A stretch of 5,467 nucleotides of DNA from Desulfoplanes sp. (lineage in GTDB: Bacteria > Desulfobacterota > Desulfovibrionia > Desulfovibrionales > Desulfomicrobiaceae): the NCBI GenBank assembly GCA_028708105.1, contig JAQVZR010000157.1, forward strand, positions 1 through 5,467, written 5' to 3'. The notes under the pieces were generated by a model. It was not told the origin of the DNA. It worked only from the letters and a program-made list of their open reading frames with translations, and did no database searches. This document shows, in pieces, positions 5,368 to 5,467 of this stretch. Position numbers and translations under genes: made by a program. Positions within the stretch are counted from its first letter, which is position 1; every line of letters begins with the position of its first letter.

Positions 5368-5467
5368 TATGACTCTCGTCTCCCTTTCCTTGATCTTAAC
5401 TGAAGTTACGCACGCCACCGAGATCTTTCTGCTGAGCCCGGCATTGCCGGCAAGAAGGTCCCCCCTT

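Larger units (their letters stand above)
5023..5467. other. Non-coding interval upstream of dppB, rich in repeats
   Basis: No convincing gene is visible here. The minus-strand frames that cross 5003-5317 translate repeat sequence. Contents from left to right: an unrecognised stretch that must hold the dppB promoter and leader (no clear -10/-35 pair found), the 7-base array at 5135-5232, an A-rich stretch (5230-5262), a 14-base palindrome (5310-5323), three GGAC-type heptads (5347-5367) and a small GC dyad (CCGGC 5438-5442 with GCCGG 5446-5450). At the right edge a minus-strand frame is open from 5467 to a stop at 5398-5396, and could be the last 23 codons of a gene. That is too little to identify. 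Confidence 0.5.

Noticed and set aside
5396..5467. C-terminus of a binding-protein gene at the right edge (minus strand)
   Set aside because: Only 23 codons are visible before the stop, with no family motif, and another frame is also open there.

Overview
This window looks like chromosome from a mid-GC, Gram-negative anaerobe, most plausibly of the Desulfobacterota (the former Deltaproteobacteria). The assignment is tentative. It rests on the RecN N-terminus, on a class 1B dihydroorotate dehydrogenase, and on intergenic repeats of a kind I associate with that group. No marker in the window settles the taxonomy.

Every supported gene is on the minus strand. In transcription order, from right to left, they are: a DppB/OppB-type ABC permease (4033-5022), a DppC/OppC-type ABC permease (2957-3796), the DNA-repair ATPase RecN (1220-2818), a small uncharacterised ORF of 90 codons (724-996), and the N-terminal 103 codons of PyrD (1-309, running off the left edge). 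The two permeases form one membrane channel of a peptide/nickel-type importer. Its binding protein and ATPases are not in the window. recN and pyrD are housekeeping genes for recombination repair and pyrimidine synthesis, with no evident functional link to the transporter. The genes share a strand but are separated by gaps of about 140 to 410 bases, so a single tight operon is unlikely apart from dppB-dppC.

The gaps are the unusual part. Four of the five fully visible non-coding stretches carry short tandem arrays with a 7-base period. The unit sequence differs from place to place: TTCTCCY at 3917-4009, a drifting purine-rich series at 5135-5232, ATCCTAY and GTCTCCY at 664-726 with a partial inverted counterpart at 574-603, NGTTCAC at 2848-2875, and GGAYWTC-like units at 5347-5367. 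Added to these are a 35-base inverted repeat of CGCGAAG-type units upstream of pyrD (397-431 and 475-509), a perfect 14-base palindrome (5310-5323), and a perfect 10-base inverted repeat flanking the recN stop codon. I see no RNA gene, CRISPR array, insertion-sequence transposase or complete mobile element.
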